A stretch of 56,191 bases of DNA. It comes from an uncultured SAR92 cluster bacterium. Its GTDB lineage: Bacteria > Pseudomonadota > Gammaproteobacteria > Pseudomonadales > Porticoccaceae. The notes under the pieces were generated by a model, which did not search any database, was not told the DNA's origin, and worked only from the letters and a program-made list of their open reading frames with translations. The stretch lies in the NCBI GenBank assembly GCA_902527245.1, contig CABZOI010000013.1, positions 1 through 56,191 of the forward strand, given 5' to 3'. Below, in pieces: positions 34,206 through 43,355 of this stretch. Within the stretch, counting starts at the first letter, position 1. Each line of letters begins with the position of its first letter. Both the position numbers and the translations under genes were made by a program.

Positions 34206-34634
34206 TTATATTGTACGATTTTTTTTCTGTGACAATACAATGTGACTTAATGTTTGTTTTACGCCCTCAAGCGCCGCAATTCTATCAATTACCATATCCA
34301 GCGTTTGAGTGGTCTCTTCGGTTACTTTCGCCATCAAATCATATTGACCACTGATTGTACAAAGCATATCTAGCTGCGGTACTTTCTGTAATTTTCTAAC
34401 AATTTCAGATGTTTGTTGAGATACGATAGAAATCATTATATACGCACTTATTTGTTGTTGATGAAAATTTGGATTAAGTCGAAGGGTGTACCCTTGAATT
34501 ATTCCGTTGTTCTCTAATTTTTCGATTCCATGTTGAACTGTAGCTCGACTGATGCCTAGCTTTTTGGCTAATTCTGATACTGTTTGCCTACTGTTATCTT
34601 TTAAAAGATTTATCAGTTCTTTTTCTTTTCTCAT
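34206..34634 (-). CDS. Lrp/AsnC-family transcriptional regulator
   Basis: 142 residues with the two-part architecture of the family: an N-terminal winged HTH (ELAKKLGISRATVQHGIEKL, residues about 21-40) and a C-terminal RAM/ligand-binding domain (AYIMISIVSQQTSE, MLCTISGQYDLMAKVT, IAALEGVKQTLSHIV). It is divergent from the amino-acid decarboxylase gene (95 bp) and upstream of the NhaC gene on the same strand. Lrp/AsnC proteins usually sense amino acids and often control a neighbour, so the decarboxylase and the transporter are the obvious candidate targets. The ligand is unknown. Confidence 0.92.
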   Translation of the reverse strand: MRKEKELINLLKDNSRQTVSELAKKLGISRATVQHGIEKLENNGIIQGYTLRLNPNFHQQQISAYIMISIVSQQTSEIVRKLQKVPQLDMLCTISGQYDLMAKVTEETTQTLDMVIDRIAALEGVKQTLSHIVLSQKKNRTI

Positions 34635-34729
34635 ATTGATAAAAAATGTTTACAAAATGATAATTTATAGATTGCATTATTATAAGTATGATAGTGCTAA
34701 TTGACAAATATAAGTAGTAACATATTTAG
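34635..34729. promoter_or_regulatory. Divergent promoter region between lrp-like gene and decarboxylase gene
   Basis: 95 bp of very AT-rich sequence between two divergently transcribed genes. It must carry the start signals for both and probably binds the Lrp/AsnC protein. No clear palindrome matching an Lrp box is visible. Confidence 0.5.
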
Positions 34730-35902
34730 ATGCAACAAAATCACAAACAAATTGACACTTCGAGTCTTTTGGCTGCGACGTCTGAAATCCAAAGAGATTT
34801 GAGAGATCAAGTTTCGATGTGCGCTCCATATTTAAAAAATTATAACCAGCCAATCGTTGTTTTATCGAGAGAGCGTTTGAGGAAAAATGTGCAAAGATTT
34901 CATGCAGCGCTTCCAACGGTGAAGCCTCACTATGCAGTAAAAGCGAATCCTGATGAAGAAATCCTGAAGGTATTAATGAAAGAGGGAGTTAATTTTGAAA
35001 TCGCTTCACTGGTTGAATTAGAAATTTTGAAAAAGTTAAATATAGAGCCAAGTGCAATTCTTTTTTCGAATCCTATAAAAGCACCAGAAGCGATAAAGGA
35101 AGCATCTAAATATGGAGTGCAATGGTTTGCCGCTGATACTCCAGAAGAAGTGATAAAAATTGCTCAGATAAACCGCTCAGCGAAAATATTTTTGAGGATT
35201 GCAGTAAGTAACAAAGGATCAATGTGGCCTCTGTGTAAAAAATTTGGAGCTGAGGGTAACGCCGTTAATGAGATCATTCAGACAGCAGTTAGAAATCATA
35301 TAAGGATAGAAGGGGTATCTTTCCACGTCGGTTCGCAGTGCTCTAACTCAAAAAATTGGTTGGACGGTATTAATCGAGCCAAGAAAGTTTTTACGATGTT
35401 GGAGTATGTTGGCATGAAGCCAAGCTTACTTAATATAGGGGGTGGGTTTCCTATTCAATTATCTGAGACGGATCCTACTATTGATGATTTGGCTTTTGAC
35501 ATCAATAAAGCCTTAGAATCTATCTCCAGTTCTATTGATATTGTTGCGGAGCCTGGGAGATATATGATCGGATCGGCTGGGTGTTTGATCACCAAGGTTA
35601 TAGGTGTGGCAACAAGGAAAGATGCAAGGTGGATATATTTAGATTCAGGGTTTTACGGCGGTTTAATGGAGATGGCGGAGTCTTTCCCAACCACTGTTAT
35701 CAGTCAGAGAACTGACGAATTGTCAGATTGGGTTTTAGCTGGACCAACATGTGACTCGATAGATGTTTTAGGAACACACAAACTCCCTATTAACTCACAA
35801 ACGGGTGACATGTTGTTTGTTCCAAATCTGGGAGCGTATTGCACGACTTGTGGAACGGATTTCAATGGCTTTCCTCCACCCACTTTAGTAATGGTTTCCT
35901 AG
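34730..35902 (+). CDS. Ornithine/lysine decarboxylase, type III PLP fold
   Basis: 390-residue PLP enzyme of the alanine-racemase-fold (fold-III) decarboxylase family: an N-terminal TIM barrel and a C-terminal beta domain. HYAVKANPD holds the Schiff-base Lys, VSFHVGSQCSN is the strand with the His stacking on PLP, LNIGGGFP binds phosphate, and AEPGRYMIGSAG also binds phosphate. GPTCDSIDVL supplies the catalytic Cys and the substrate-binding Asp, as in ornithine and lysine decarboxylases. The short size and CDSID loop fit ornithine or lysine over diaminopimelate, but the two cannot be separated by eye. Products would be putrescine or cadaverine, which connects to the polyamine genes further right. 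No obvious Shine-Dalgarno. Confidence 0.88.
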   Translation: MQQNHKQIDTSSLLAATSEIQRDLRDQVSMCAPYLKNYNQPIVVLSRERLRKNVQRFHAALPTVKPHYAVKANPDEEILKVLMKEGVNFEIASLVELEILKKLNIEPSAILFSNPIKAPEAIKEASKYGVQWFAADTPEEVIKIAQINRSAKIFLRIAVSNKGSMWPLCKKFGAEGNAVNEIIQTAVRNHIRIEGVSFHVGSQCSNSKNWLDGINRAKKVFTMLEYVGMKPSLLNIGGGFPIQLSETDPTIDDLAFDINKALESISSSIDIVAEPGRYMIGSAGCLITKVIGVATRKDARWIYLDSGFYGGLMEMAESFPTTVISQRTDELSDWVLAGPTCDSIDVLGTHKLPINSQTGDMLFVPNLGAYCTTCGTDFNGFPPPTLVMVS

Positions 35903-36028
35903 ATAGTTATTAATCACTTACATATTTTCTCCGGCCAAAAAGGAGTCTTTTGCTCTTACTACTTGGATATCCTTATTTTTAAGAATATTATGGAGGCTTT
36001 ATCAATGGATTTGAGTAGTCATTAAAGA

Positions 36029-36781
36029 ATGGCCAAAAAAACGAATAAAAAGAATACGGTGTCTGTTGAAGGGAGCATGTTCCTTTACGATAAACCAGAG
36101 TATCTGAGTCACAGAATACATGGTAATTTAGGATGGCGTACACCCTCTGATCAGTATGCTTTTGCTAAAACCGTTAGTTCAATTCCTCTAGTTGCCTCAG
36201 AGATACCAACCGCTCAAAAGTTTTATCCAATTGTTTTTCCCGATATTGAGCGGGGAGGACCAATTGCGGTTTTCTCCTCGAATGAGGGCAGTAATCCTTT
36301 TATAGACAAAGATGGTAAATGGGAAAAAGACATATACATCCCAGCATACTTAAGACGATATCCCATTGCGACTGTGCAAGGCGAGGCTGATCGCGTGGCG
36401 ATAGTTTTTGATCGAGCTTCAAATGGTATAGTGGAGGACCCAGAATTTAAATTTTTTGAAAATGACAAGTTAACTGATTGGGCTCAGAGGTTGGTAGATT
36501 TTTCCGTAAAATATGAACGTGATCAAGTAGAAACAAATCTCTTTATGGATAAAATCAGAGAATTTGAATTATTAACGACAAAACATGTTGGCCAGAAAAT
36601 TGAAGGTAAAGATCAAGCCTTTGCAAATTTTATCTCTATTGACGAAAGCCGATTGAGATCACTATCGGATGAACAAATTCTAGAGCTAAACTCTAGAGGC
36701 TATCTTGCAATTATTTTTGGTCAATTATTCTCCCAAGAGAATTGGGGTAGAATAATCAGCAAAAATACTCCTGTCCGGTAG
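36029..36781 (+). CDS. SapC-family protein
   Basis: 250-residue cytosolic protein matching the SapC family. The signature HRIHGNLGWRTPSDQYAFAK, FYPIVFPD, GPIAVFSSNEGSNPFID, KDIYIPAYLRRYPI and the C-terminal LAIIFGQLFSQENWGRI are typical. SapC proteins are named from a Campylobacter surface-array locus, but their biochemical function is unknown. In marine gammaproteobacteria they usually lie near TonB-dependent receptors and polysaccharide genes; here the neighbours are an S9 peptidase and, further away, a TonB receptor. It converges with the S9 gene over 14 bp and follows the decarboxylase by 126 nt. Confidence 0.88.
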   Translation: MAKKTNKKNTVSVEGSMFLYDKPEYLSHRIHGNLGWRTPSDQYAFAKTVSSIPLVASEIPTAQKFYPIVFPDIERGGPIAVFSSNEGSNPFIDKDGKWEKDIYIPAYLRRYPIATVQGEADRVAIVFDRASNGIVEDPEFKFFENDKLTDWAQRLVDFSVKYERDQVETNLFMDKIREFELLTTKHVGQKIEGKDQAFANFISIDESRLRSLSDEQILELNSRGYLAIIFGQLFSQENWGRIISKNTPVR

Positions 36782-36795
36782 GACACCCACACTTA

Positions 36796-38787
36796 TCAAG
36801 AACGTTTGTTTAAAGGCTTTCTTTTATCACATTTGGTAAGGAATTTTTCAATTTTTTGAAATTGATCCATACTGTTCTTGTCAAAATAAAGCCCATGCCC
36901 CTCTTTTCCGTAGAAAAAGTGTTCGAAGTCAACATCGGTTTTTTCTAGTGCACTCACAAATTTCTTTGCGCCTGCAAGTGGTGTTCTTCTGTCAGCCTTA
37001 CCATGTGTTATTAACATCGGAACTCTTATTTTTTCGATATTGTGAATAGGAGACATCTCTTTTAATTTTTCTTTATCTGTCCCCATCGCTGTATCAGTAA
37101 AATCAGAAGTCATGTAGCCTCTTCTTCCATCCCATGTGGAAGTAAGTTCATCGAATTCAAAAAAACCGGCCATTACTACACTACAATCATAGAAATCATT
37201 GTGTCGAATAACATTTTGAGCACTTGAATATCCGCCATAACTTCCACCAAGAGTGTACACGCGCTCTCCTACATCGAAGTTTTCCATAACAAATTCTGCA
37301 CCTTCTCTCATATCATCGAGCATTCGCGTACCCCATTTGGTATATCCTGCACGTTCAAAATTATTCCCATACCCGCCAGAGCCTCTAAAATTGGGAGCAA
37401 AAACAGCATAACCCATCTCAGCTATAGCTTGCATTCGCCAATCAAACCAAAAACCAACATACGGACCATGCGGTCCTCCGTGGATATAGTTTACAAGTGC
37501 CTTTGGATTACCCGATCTTGGCATAAGAAGCCATCCTTGCATTTTTATCCCATCACTTGCGGTATAGTTTATTGATTGATAAGAGTTCAGATTCAAAGCA
37601 TCTATTTTTTCTTGTTGACTAAATAAATATCTCGCACCACCATCATTTTTTTCCCAAATGTAATATTCTCCTCTAATTCCTGGAGATCCGACATGTAGGG
37701 TAATGTTTTCTTGATTTTTATCGGCACCAGTCAAGCTGACAAGATAGCCTGGAAAGCTTTTATAAAACCCCGCCAGTATTTTTGCAACAGGATCATTTTT
37801 AAAGATTTTGATTTTTGGTCCATCATCAACCCATGTTACTGCCGTTGGCTCACCTGTATTCTTATCATATGCAACATTTATTTGAGAAACAAAACCAAAA
37901 TCATGGAATACCTCATAGCTACCAGTATTAATATCTAATTTTATTAATTGACGATTTGCGTTGACCTTATTTTCCAATTGTGTCATTCCGTACACAAATT
38001 TCCCGTCATTAGTAAATGTTTCAGGCGCAAATTTTCCTGGAAAATTGATCGATACTGATTTCCATTGTGGATTCTCATCTTGACGATTATAGAAGTAAAA
38101 ATCAGCTTCTAAGTTGGCCTTGGGGACAGCCGCTCCAAGTATTGATCCATCATAATTTGCAATTATACTCGCCGCTCTCCCAGGTCCAATTGTTATCTTA
38201 TCGAAATCTCCAGAGGAGAGTTCCATCTTGTAAATCACTGGCCTGACACCTCCATCTTGTCGTTTATAAGGACTGATAGAGACTAATATATGTCCGGCAT
38301 CCTTCGGTAATTTAGATATAACATTTAAGTTACCAAAGATTTTGTCACCTTTTCTTCCTTTCATGTAATTGCCACGATAGGACCAGATTCTCTGATTAAT
38401 TTTTTTATTCATGTACAAAAGAAAAATATCGCCAGTATAAAAAGGACTATAGTCGCCACGCTCAAAAGTCACATCATATTGATAAATATCATCGCTCAAC
38501 CACTCGCCACCAACGACCTCCATATTGTCTTTTTCTTCATACCGCACACTTTTCCCTTTTATAGGTTTACCTGTTTTGCGATCTAATATAACGAGTGTAT
38601 TTCTATCGTCTGTTCTCATGATCGCACTGATATATTTTCCTGACGGGGATACCTCTATGTTGCTAAACTCGTCTTTCCTTAGTTCGATAAGTGATTTTGC
38701 TCCTGAGGGCAGGCTCGCATTTGCAACTGTAAAAAATAATGAAAGGGCGATCGTGATAAATGCCTTGAATTTATTTAATGAGGTCAT
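36796..38787 (-). CDS. S9-family prolyl oligopeptidase, exported
   Basis: 663 residues with a signal peptide (FITIALSLFFTVANAS). An N-terminal beta-propeller (about 40-400) covers a C-terminal alpha/beta hydrolase: HGGPHGPYVGFWFDWR (oxyanion region), GGSYGGYS with the nucleophile Ser in GxSxGG, Asp in HGKADRRTP and His in GKEGHGL. This is the standard dipeptidyl-peptidase/acylaminoacyl-peptidase arrangement. The ATG at 38787 has GGA 6 nt upstream. A perfect 14-bp inverted repeat (38812-38843) lies about 25 nt upstream and may be an operator. It would release dipeptides from peptides in the periplasm. Confidence 0.93.
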   Translation of the reverse strand: MTSLNKFKAFITIALSLFFTVANASLPSGAKSLIELRKDEFSNIEVSPSGKYISAIMRTDDRNTLVILDRKTGKPIKGKSVRYEEKDNMEVVGGEWLSDDIYQYDVTFERGDYSPFYTGDIFLLYMNKKINQRIWSYRGNYMKGRKGDKIFGNLNVISKLPKDAGHILVSISPYKRQDGGVRPVIYKMELSSGDFDKITIGPGRAASIIANYDGSILGAAVPKANLEADFYFYNRQDENPQWKSVSINFPGKFAPETFTNDGKFVYGMTQLENKVNANRQLIKLDINTGSYEVFHDFGFVSQINVAYDKNTGEPTAVTWVDDGPKIKIFKNDPVAKILAGFYKSFPGYLVSLTGADKNQENITLHVGSPGIRGEYYIWEKNDGGARYLFSQQEKIDALNLNSYQSINYTASDGIKMQGWLLMPRSGNPKALVNYIHGGPHGPYVGFWFDWRMQAIAEMGYAVFAPNFRGSGGYGNNFERAGYTKWGTRMLDDMREGAEFVMENFDVGERVYTLGGSYGGYSSAQNVIRHNDFYDCSVVMAGFFEFDELTSTWDGRRGYMTSDFTDTAMGTDKEKLKEMSPIHNIEKIRVPMLITHGKADRRTPLAGAKKFVSALEKTDVDFEHFFYGKEGHGLYFDKNSMDQFQKIEKFLTKCDKRKPLNKRS

Positions 38788-38811
38788 GAAGGATCCATAA
38801 ATTAAAGTTAT

Positions 38812-38843
38812 ATTGTTATGTAAAGTTTACTTTACATAACAAT
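38812..38843. repeat. Perfect inverted repeat, candidate operator
   Basis: Arms ATTGTTATGTAAAG (38812-38825) and CTTTACATAACAAT (38830-38843) are fully complementary around a TTTA centre, giving a 14-bp stem. It is just upstream of the S9 peptidase start (38787). It contains TGTAAA-N6-TTTACA, a dyad of the kind bound by dimeric HTH repressors. No T-tract follows, so a terminator is unlikely. The regulator is not identified. Confidence 0.7.
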
Positions 38844-38970
38844 CTTGTCAACTGATTTCAATTGTAACTTACTATACGCTTTCGAGTGTACTTCGCAAGC
38901 AAACATCTAACAGAGAATTGATACGCATTGTGATTCTCAAACAAATTGGATAGGTTGATCTTACCCAATG

Positions 38971-39468
38971 TTACTTAGAACTAATTTCCTTAACTTTAAT
39001 CCTTTTCCCATTTTGATTGATTAAAAACTGTGCGCCAAGTGCACCACCTTCTAGCTCAACGATATCATCAACTCTAAATGTCGCCGATCGACTTGTATTT
39101 TTCCGAAAGATCCTATCATTATTCATATAGTAGTAAACTTTTTTATTCCTACCCTCGGCAACTTTTGCGACAACCATCGCTTTCGCATCTTCAATGACTT
39201 GATTGTAAGCATCTTGCGCAGCTTTAATTAATGCGTCTTCAAGTTCACTCTCTGTTTTCTTCAAAGTTTCAACAGGTTTTTTAATGGTGTCTAACTCGAT
39301 TACTTTTGGTTCAATAGATTGATCAATAAACAGTGAGTCGTAACAGGATAGACGTTTCACATCATCAACAATTGAAACACATCGGTTAGTTTCATTTGCA
39401 TTTGCAGAACTTATTAAAACAATATAAATACAAAAAATGCTGTTTGTTAATCTGCTTGCACTGACCAC
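38971..39468 (-). CDS. Small periplasmic protein with Cys-rich N-terminus
   Basis: 165 residues with a signal peptide (SIFCIYIVLISSANAN). The mature protein begins RCVSIVDDVKRLSCYDSLFI, a Cys...RLxCYD pattern that recurs in several small exported gammaproteobacterial proteins of unknown function, including T6SS-linked ones, without implying that role here. A helical, possibly coiled-coil middle is followed by a short beta C-terminus (VYYYMNNDRIFRK; GGALGAQFLINQNGKRIKVK). The GTG start at 39468 overlaps the methyltransferase gene by 22 nt and has GAGGA at proper spacing. No T6SS genes are in the window. Confidence 0.7.
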   Translation of the reverse strand: MVSASRLTNSIFCIYIVLISSANANETNRCVSIVDDVKRLSCYDSLFIDQSIEPKVIELDTIKKPVETLKKTESELEDALIKAAQDAYNQVIEDAKAMVVAKVAEGRNKKVYYYMNNDRIFRKNTSRSATFRVDDIVELEGGALGAQFLINQNGKRIKVKEISSK

Positions 39469-40385
39469 GCTACAGGTCCTCTATCTGTTATCACGGGCTT
39501 GATGATAACATTTTTAAAACCAGAAGCCTCCATTTTGGTTTTAAAAATATCCATTTCTTTTTCATTTTTTGCAACATTGACCATTTGAAGGAATCGCTCT
39601 TTTGACGCAGTAAAGTCTGGCATTATTGAATCAATATGTTTTTTTCTTTCGTCTTTAGATCCTTTTATTCTTTTGAAGAAAACCAAAACGATTGAGCAAA
39701 AATCAACCATCACTGGATTTCTTTTATCTGCAGCTTGATTCATAATTTTAGCAATAAATTTGTTGAGAAAAGCCCTGGATTTTTCTGCTTTTCCCGAGCT
39801 TGGAAGCTTTTCAACATCGCCACCAAGTTTATCCAGTTCGGTATTAAGACTTCGGAGTTTATTAACCGCTTTTTGCATTTTCTCAAATTCAAATTCAGTG
39901 ATTGCCTTTTTTGACTGTTCACATATATAGGAGTCCGCATGATGCATTAAAAGAAACACTTGCCCACCACTTTTAACACAATTTTTAATAACTGATAATG
40001 ATTGATCCGTATCTGAGTATTCTATTCCATAAATGGAGAGGACAAGATCAAATTGCTTTTCTGACTTAAATTGTTCAATAGGAGTTTCAGATATTAATTC
40101 GACGTCAAGCAACTTTTTATTTCGTCTGGTGGCGGATTCACTTACTCCTACCTTAGCAGCATCGATTCCCGTATAGCTGCCCTTGACATTCAAGTCAAAT
40201 AAACACGGCAACAGAGACGCATTCCCACATCCTACTTCAAATAAATCGAGTTTTTCACCTGACCGTTGCTCGATGATATCTTTCAGCCATTTTGCTATGT
40301 AACCATGAGTATAACCATCACTATAGTACTCTCCAAAAGTGGTGCTGTGCCCTTTCTCCCAATAATTACCCCATGCGTCAGACAT
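39447..40385 (-). CDS. SAM-dependent methyltransferase, class I, with long helical insert
   Basis: 312 residues. The Rossmann-like core shows LFEVGCGNASLLP (motif I, SAM-binding GxG), YTGIDAAK (acidic end of strand 2), FDLVLSIYGIEYSD (motif II/post I) and a GGQVFLLMHH strand. The C-terminal half beyond residue about 160 carries a large helical section rich in Lys and Glu (KMQKAVNKLRSLNTELDKL) not seen in minimal methyltransferases. The substrate is unknown. The ATG at 40385 has AGGAGAA about 5-6 nt upstream. It lies just past the terminator of the TonB receptor gene. The Cys-rich small protein follows with a 22-nt overlap. Confidence 0.82.
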   Translation of the reverse strand: MSDAWGNYWEKGHSTTFGEYYSDGYTHGYIAKWLKDIIEQRSGEKLDLFEVGCGNASLLPCLFDLNVKGSYTGIDAAKVGVSESATRRNKKLLDVELISETPIEQFKSEKQFDLVLSIYGIEYSDTDQSLSVIKNCVKSGGQVFLLMHHADSYICEQSKKAITEFEFEKMQKAVNKLRSLNTELDKLGGDVEKLPSSGKAEKSRAFLNKFIAKIMNQAADKRNPVMVDFCSIVLVFFKRIKGSKDERKKHIDSIMPDFTASKERFLQMVNVAKNEKEMDIFKTKMEASGFKNVIIKPVITDRGPVAWSVQAD

Positions 40386-40400
40386 AAATTTCTCCTAAAA

Positions 40401-40428
40401 AAAAGAGCCCGCATGTGCGGGCTCTTTT
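40401..40428. terminator. Strong hairpin terminator after the TonB receptor gene
   Basis: AAAAGAGCCCGC at 40401-40412 pairs with GCGGGCTCTTTT at 40417-40428 across a short ATGT loop, giving a GC-rich stem flanked by A and T tracts. It lies between the receptor stop (40448) and the methyltransferase start (40385), all on the minus strand, and would separate the two transcripts. The symmetric A/T tracts make it usable in both directions. Confidence 0.9.
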
Positions 40429-40447
40429 CTTACTTCAAAAAAGTACC

Positions 40448-43054
40448 TTACATCTCTACTGTATATCCAACGTAGATCACACGTCCGAGAATTGGGTACT
40501 GATACTCATCAGCTTGAGAGCCTGAAGCATCAAGTAGTGGATCGTCATTTAAGAGATTATTTGCACCAATCGTTAACTCTCCCATGCCATTAAAGTCATA
40601 AGAAACGTTTAGATTATGCTCTTTCCAAGATCCCCATCTAACTTCTCCGCTTGAGCTTTCAGATTCACCAATGTAAGAAGTGCTGAAGTTAGCAGACCAA
40701 TTGTTCATCTGCCAGCTTACTAATGCACTTGAACGCCACTCTGGGAATCCGAGTGAGTCAACTGCATCACCTAAGATACCAGATCCGAACTGCGCTTCAG
40801 TTTCGAATTCTAGGTACTTAGTCGCTTCACCTCTAAAGTCAAAAGAGCCATACTCATCAGAAGTATAAATGTTTCCATTCAAAGCAAAGTCCACTGACTT
40901 TCTTTGTACATCATTCACAGCATTCTGGTAGCCTGCGCTTATTTCAACAACTGAACCAGTTGCATTTCTAATCACCTGTGGGTTTTGACCGCCAGTGTTA
41001 AAGTCTACATTCAACATGTCTTGAGCTGATACATACTCGACTGCACTCTGCAGCTCTAAGATTACGTAGTTGATAGATCCAACCCAGTTATCGTCATATG
41101 TATACTCAGCACCTAGGGACATTGTCTCAGACGTCTCAGCATCAAGATTTGGATTTGACCCAATGTAGGTATCAAACTGTCTATTAGGACACTCAGCTTC
41201 AGGTACACCGTCTAACGAGCAGCCATAGTAGTCGACCGCATTTTCTGCAGAGAACGAAGTTGCTCCGTAGAGATCAGAGAGGTCTGGAGCTCGGAAGCCT
41301 TGGCCATAAGATGCTTTAATAGTTAGATCATCAATCATCGTAAATGTTGCGCCGACTCTCGGTGACACTTCACTACCAAAATCATCATAGTCGTCATAAC
41401 GAACTGCAACATCAACTTCTAAGAAGTCAGTAACAGGTAGGATAGCCTCAGCTGAAATAGCTTTAACGCTTCTCGCACCTTGTGCGGAATTACCCGCTGA
41501 ACCACCAACAAGACCGGCTTCAGACTGCGCATCAACGTCAGCCCTGTAATCTACGTCAAATGTTTCTGCAGCCACATAACCCACCGCAGTACCACCTGCC
41601 ATTTCCATGAGATCGAACTGAAGACCTGCAAACACCTTTTGCATTCTCTGACGATCATCATTCAATGTTGTAGTTTTTAGGTTAGCAATGTAAGTATCTA
41701 AATCAGATACTTCGTACAATACATTTTCGGCAAATCCACCATAACTTAGGTAGTATTTTCCTATCGATGTTGATCGGTAGTCTGAGTAAGTGTAGTAAGC
41801 TTCTAAAGCCATATCATTGGCAAGATCCACATTTACACCCACGTTTACATCTACCATAGTATCGTTAACAACATTGTCTCGTGTACCGATATCAGTCCAT
41901 CGGAAATATCCTGATACATCCACACCATATGGGTTTTTTGGATTTGAGGCTAACATTGTTCCAGGCGCAGCTGGCGGCGCATAACGACCAAATGACTCGT
42001 TATTTGATACAACCGCATCAACAAACACTTCGACGTCTTCAGAGACGTCGTAATTTGCTGATATGTAAGAGTTAACTCGCTCCATAGAAGCTCTGTTAGC
42101 TGATACGTTTGCGTAAGCATATCCACAGTAAAATCCTGTATCAGGTCCAAAGACGAGGTCAGATTTCATTGGTCCTTGGAACGCTCCATCATCTACACAA
42201 TTGTTACCTGGATGAACATACCAAGAGCTAGGATCATCTTCACTGTAAGGAATTGATGGATCATAGTTTGGGTTGATGATCGACGTTGCGTAAAACGATA
42301 TACCCTCTGTTTCAGCATACCCTGTAATGTATCCGTCTCCGTCTAAGTCAGAGTAACGAGCCTTTGTGAAGTCTCTATCTCTATCAAAAACAGGATCTCT
42401 CTTGTCAGCTTCCACACCGAAGGTAATAGAACCTCTATCACCCTGAGCACCTGTTAAGAAAGAAAATCGCTGTTCAGAGCCGTTGTCCTTTGATCGGTCG
42501 CCGTACCCAGTAGAGAACTCAACTCCGTCGTAGCCTGATTTTAAGATTACGTTGACAACACCAGTTACAGCGTCAGATCCATAAACCGCAGATGCTCCAT
42601 CGGCTAAGATATCTATTCTGTCAACAAACGACATTGGGATGAGGTTCAAGTTAACTGATCCACCACCGCCAAGAGAGGGCGATCCCACTATTCTTCTGCC
42701 ATTAATTAGAATAGCAGTTCTGGCAGCACCAGCACCTCTAAGGTTGAATGTCGCGTTTGATTGCGCGGAACTTCCAGATGATTCTCTGAAAGAACCAAGA
42801 GAGTTTAAAGTTGAAGATCTAAGTGCGTCAGCAACCGATACTTCTCCAGTTAACTTCATGTCTTCCGCTGTGATTGTAAGTACAGTTTGCGACTCATTAC
42901 CGGTAACTCTTTTAATACGAGAACCCGTTACAACAATTTCTTCTACTTCAAGGCTCTCTCCTGAGTCCTGAGCGAAGCCGATTGTTGGCATACCAACAAT
43001 CATCGTTGCACCGATGGTGTTACGAATCGCTTTTGTTAAAGGTGTAATTTTCAT
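40448..43054 (-). CDS. TonB-dependent outer-membrane receptor
   Basis: 868-residue outer-membrane transporter. A signal peptide (to about residue 28, GFAQ) is followed by the TonB box region and plug domain (EVEEIVVTGSRIKRVTG; VSVADALRSSTLNSLGSFRE; FNLRGAGAARTAILINGRRI; VDRIDILADGASAVYGSDAV). The rest is a 22-strand barrel ending in YVGYTVEM with an aromatic last residue region. The plug with RGxGxxRTxxLINGRR and DILxDGASAxYGSDAV is typical of the Xanthomonas/Caulobacter-type receptors for large substrates. The substrate cannot be told. GGGGGAA 6-7 nt before the ATG. A hairpin terminator follows its stop. Confidence 0.96.
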   Translation of the reverse strand: MKITPLTKAIRNTIGATMIVGMPTIGFAQDSGESLEVEEIVVTGSRIKRVTGNESQTVLTITAEDMKLTGEVSVADALRSSTLNSLGSFRESSGSSAQSNATFNLRGAGAARTAILINGRRIVGSPSLGGGGSVNLNLIPMSFVDRIDILADGASAVYGSDAVTGVVNVILKSGYDGVEFSTGYGDRSKDNGSEQRFSFLTGAQGDRGSITFGVEADKRDPVFDRDRDFTKARYSDLDGDGYITGYAETEGISFYATSIINPNYDPSIPYSEDDPSSWYVHPGNNCVDDGAFQGPMKSDLVFGPDTGFYCGYAYANVSANRASMERVNSYISANYDVSEDVEVFVDAVVSNNESFGRYAPPAAPGTMLASNPKNPYGVDVSGYFRWTDIGTRDNVVNDTMVDVNVGVNVDLANDMALEAYYTYSDYRSTSIGKYYLSYGGFAENVLYEVSDLDTYIANLKTTTLNDDRQRMQKVFAGLQFDLMEMAGGTAVGYVAAETFDVDYRADVDAQSEAGLVGGSAGNSAQGARSVKAISAEAILPVTDFLEVDVAVRYDDYDDFGSEVSPRVGATFTMIDDLTIKASYGQGFRAPDLSDLYGATSFSAENAVDYYGCSLDGVPEAECPNRQFDTYIGSNPNLDAETSETMSLGAEYTYDDNWVGSINYVILELQSAVEYVSAQDMLNVDFNTGGQNPQVIRNATGSVVEISAGYQNAVNDVQRKSVDFALNGNIYTSDEYGSFDFRGEATKYLEFETEAQFGSGILGDAVDSLGFPEWRSSALVSWQMNNWSANFSTSYIGESESSSGEVRWGSWKEHNLNVSYDFNGMGELTIGANNLLNDDPLLDASGSQADEYQYPILGRVIYVGYTVEM

Positions 43055-43355
43055 TTAATTTCCCCCGAAATTACAAAACAGTTTATTTAACGTTAAATTT
43101 ATCGCTTGTGATTTGACGCATGCCGCTACTTATTATTCGTTCCGTTTTTTTAATTCTGGCCTTCATTCATGACTAAATTTCAGCGTTAATAAACGGTTGT
43201 GGCACTATCTCATCACGCGAACCCTTCATCATACACCTAAATTAAAAAAAAATTAACATTAAAATAATATTTTTGTAATAAACTAATGACAGGCCAAAAT
43301 TCAATAAATAGATGAGGTGTGTTCTGGTATGACAAAGAAAAGATTAACTTTGAAA
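43055..43355. other. 301-bp AT-rich gap between acyl-CoA dehydrogenase and TonB receptor
   Basis: Both flanking genes are on the minus strand, so this stretch should hold the receptor promoter and perhaps the end of the gcdH transcript. It contains poly-A/T runs but I see no reliable hairpin, promoter pair, RNA gene or ORF. Confidence 0.5.
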
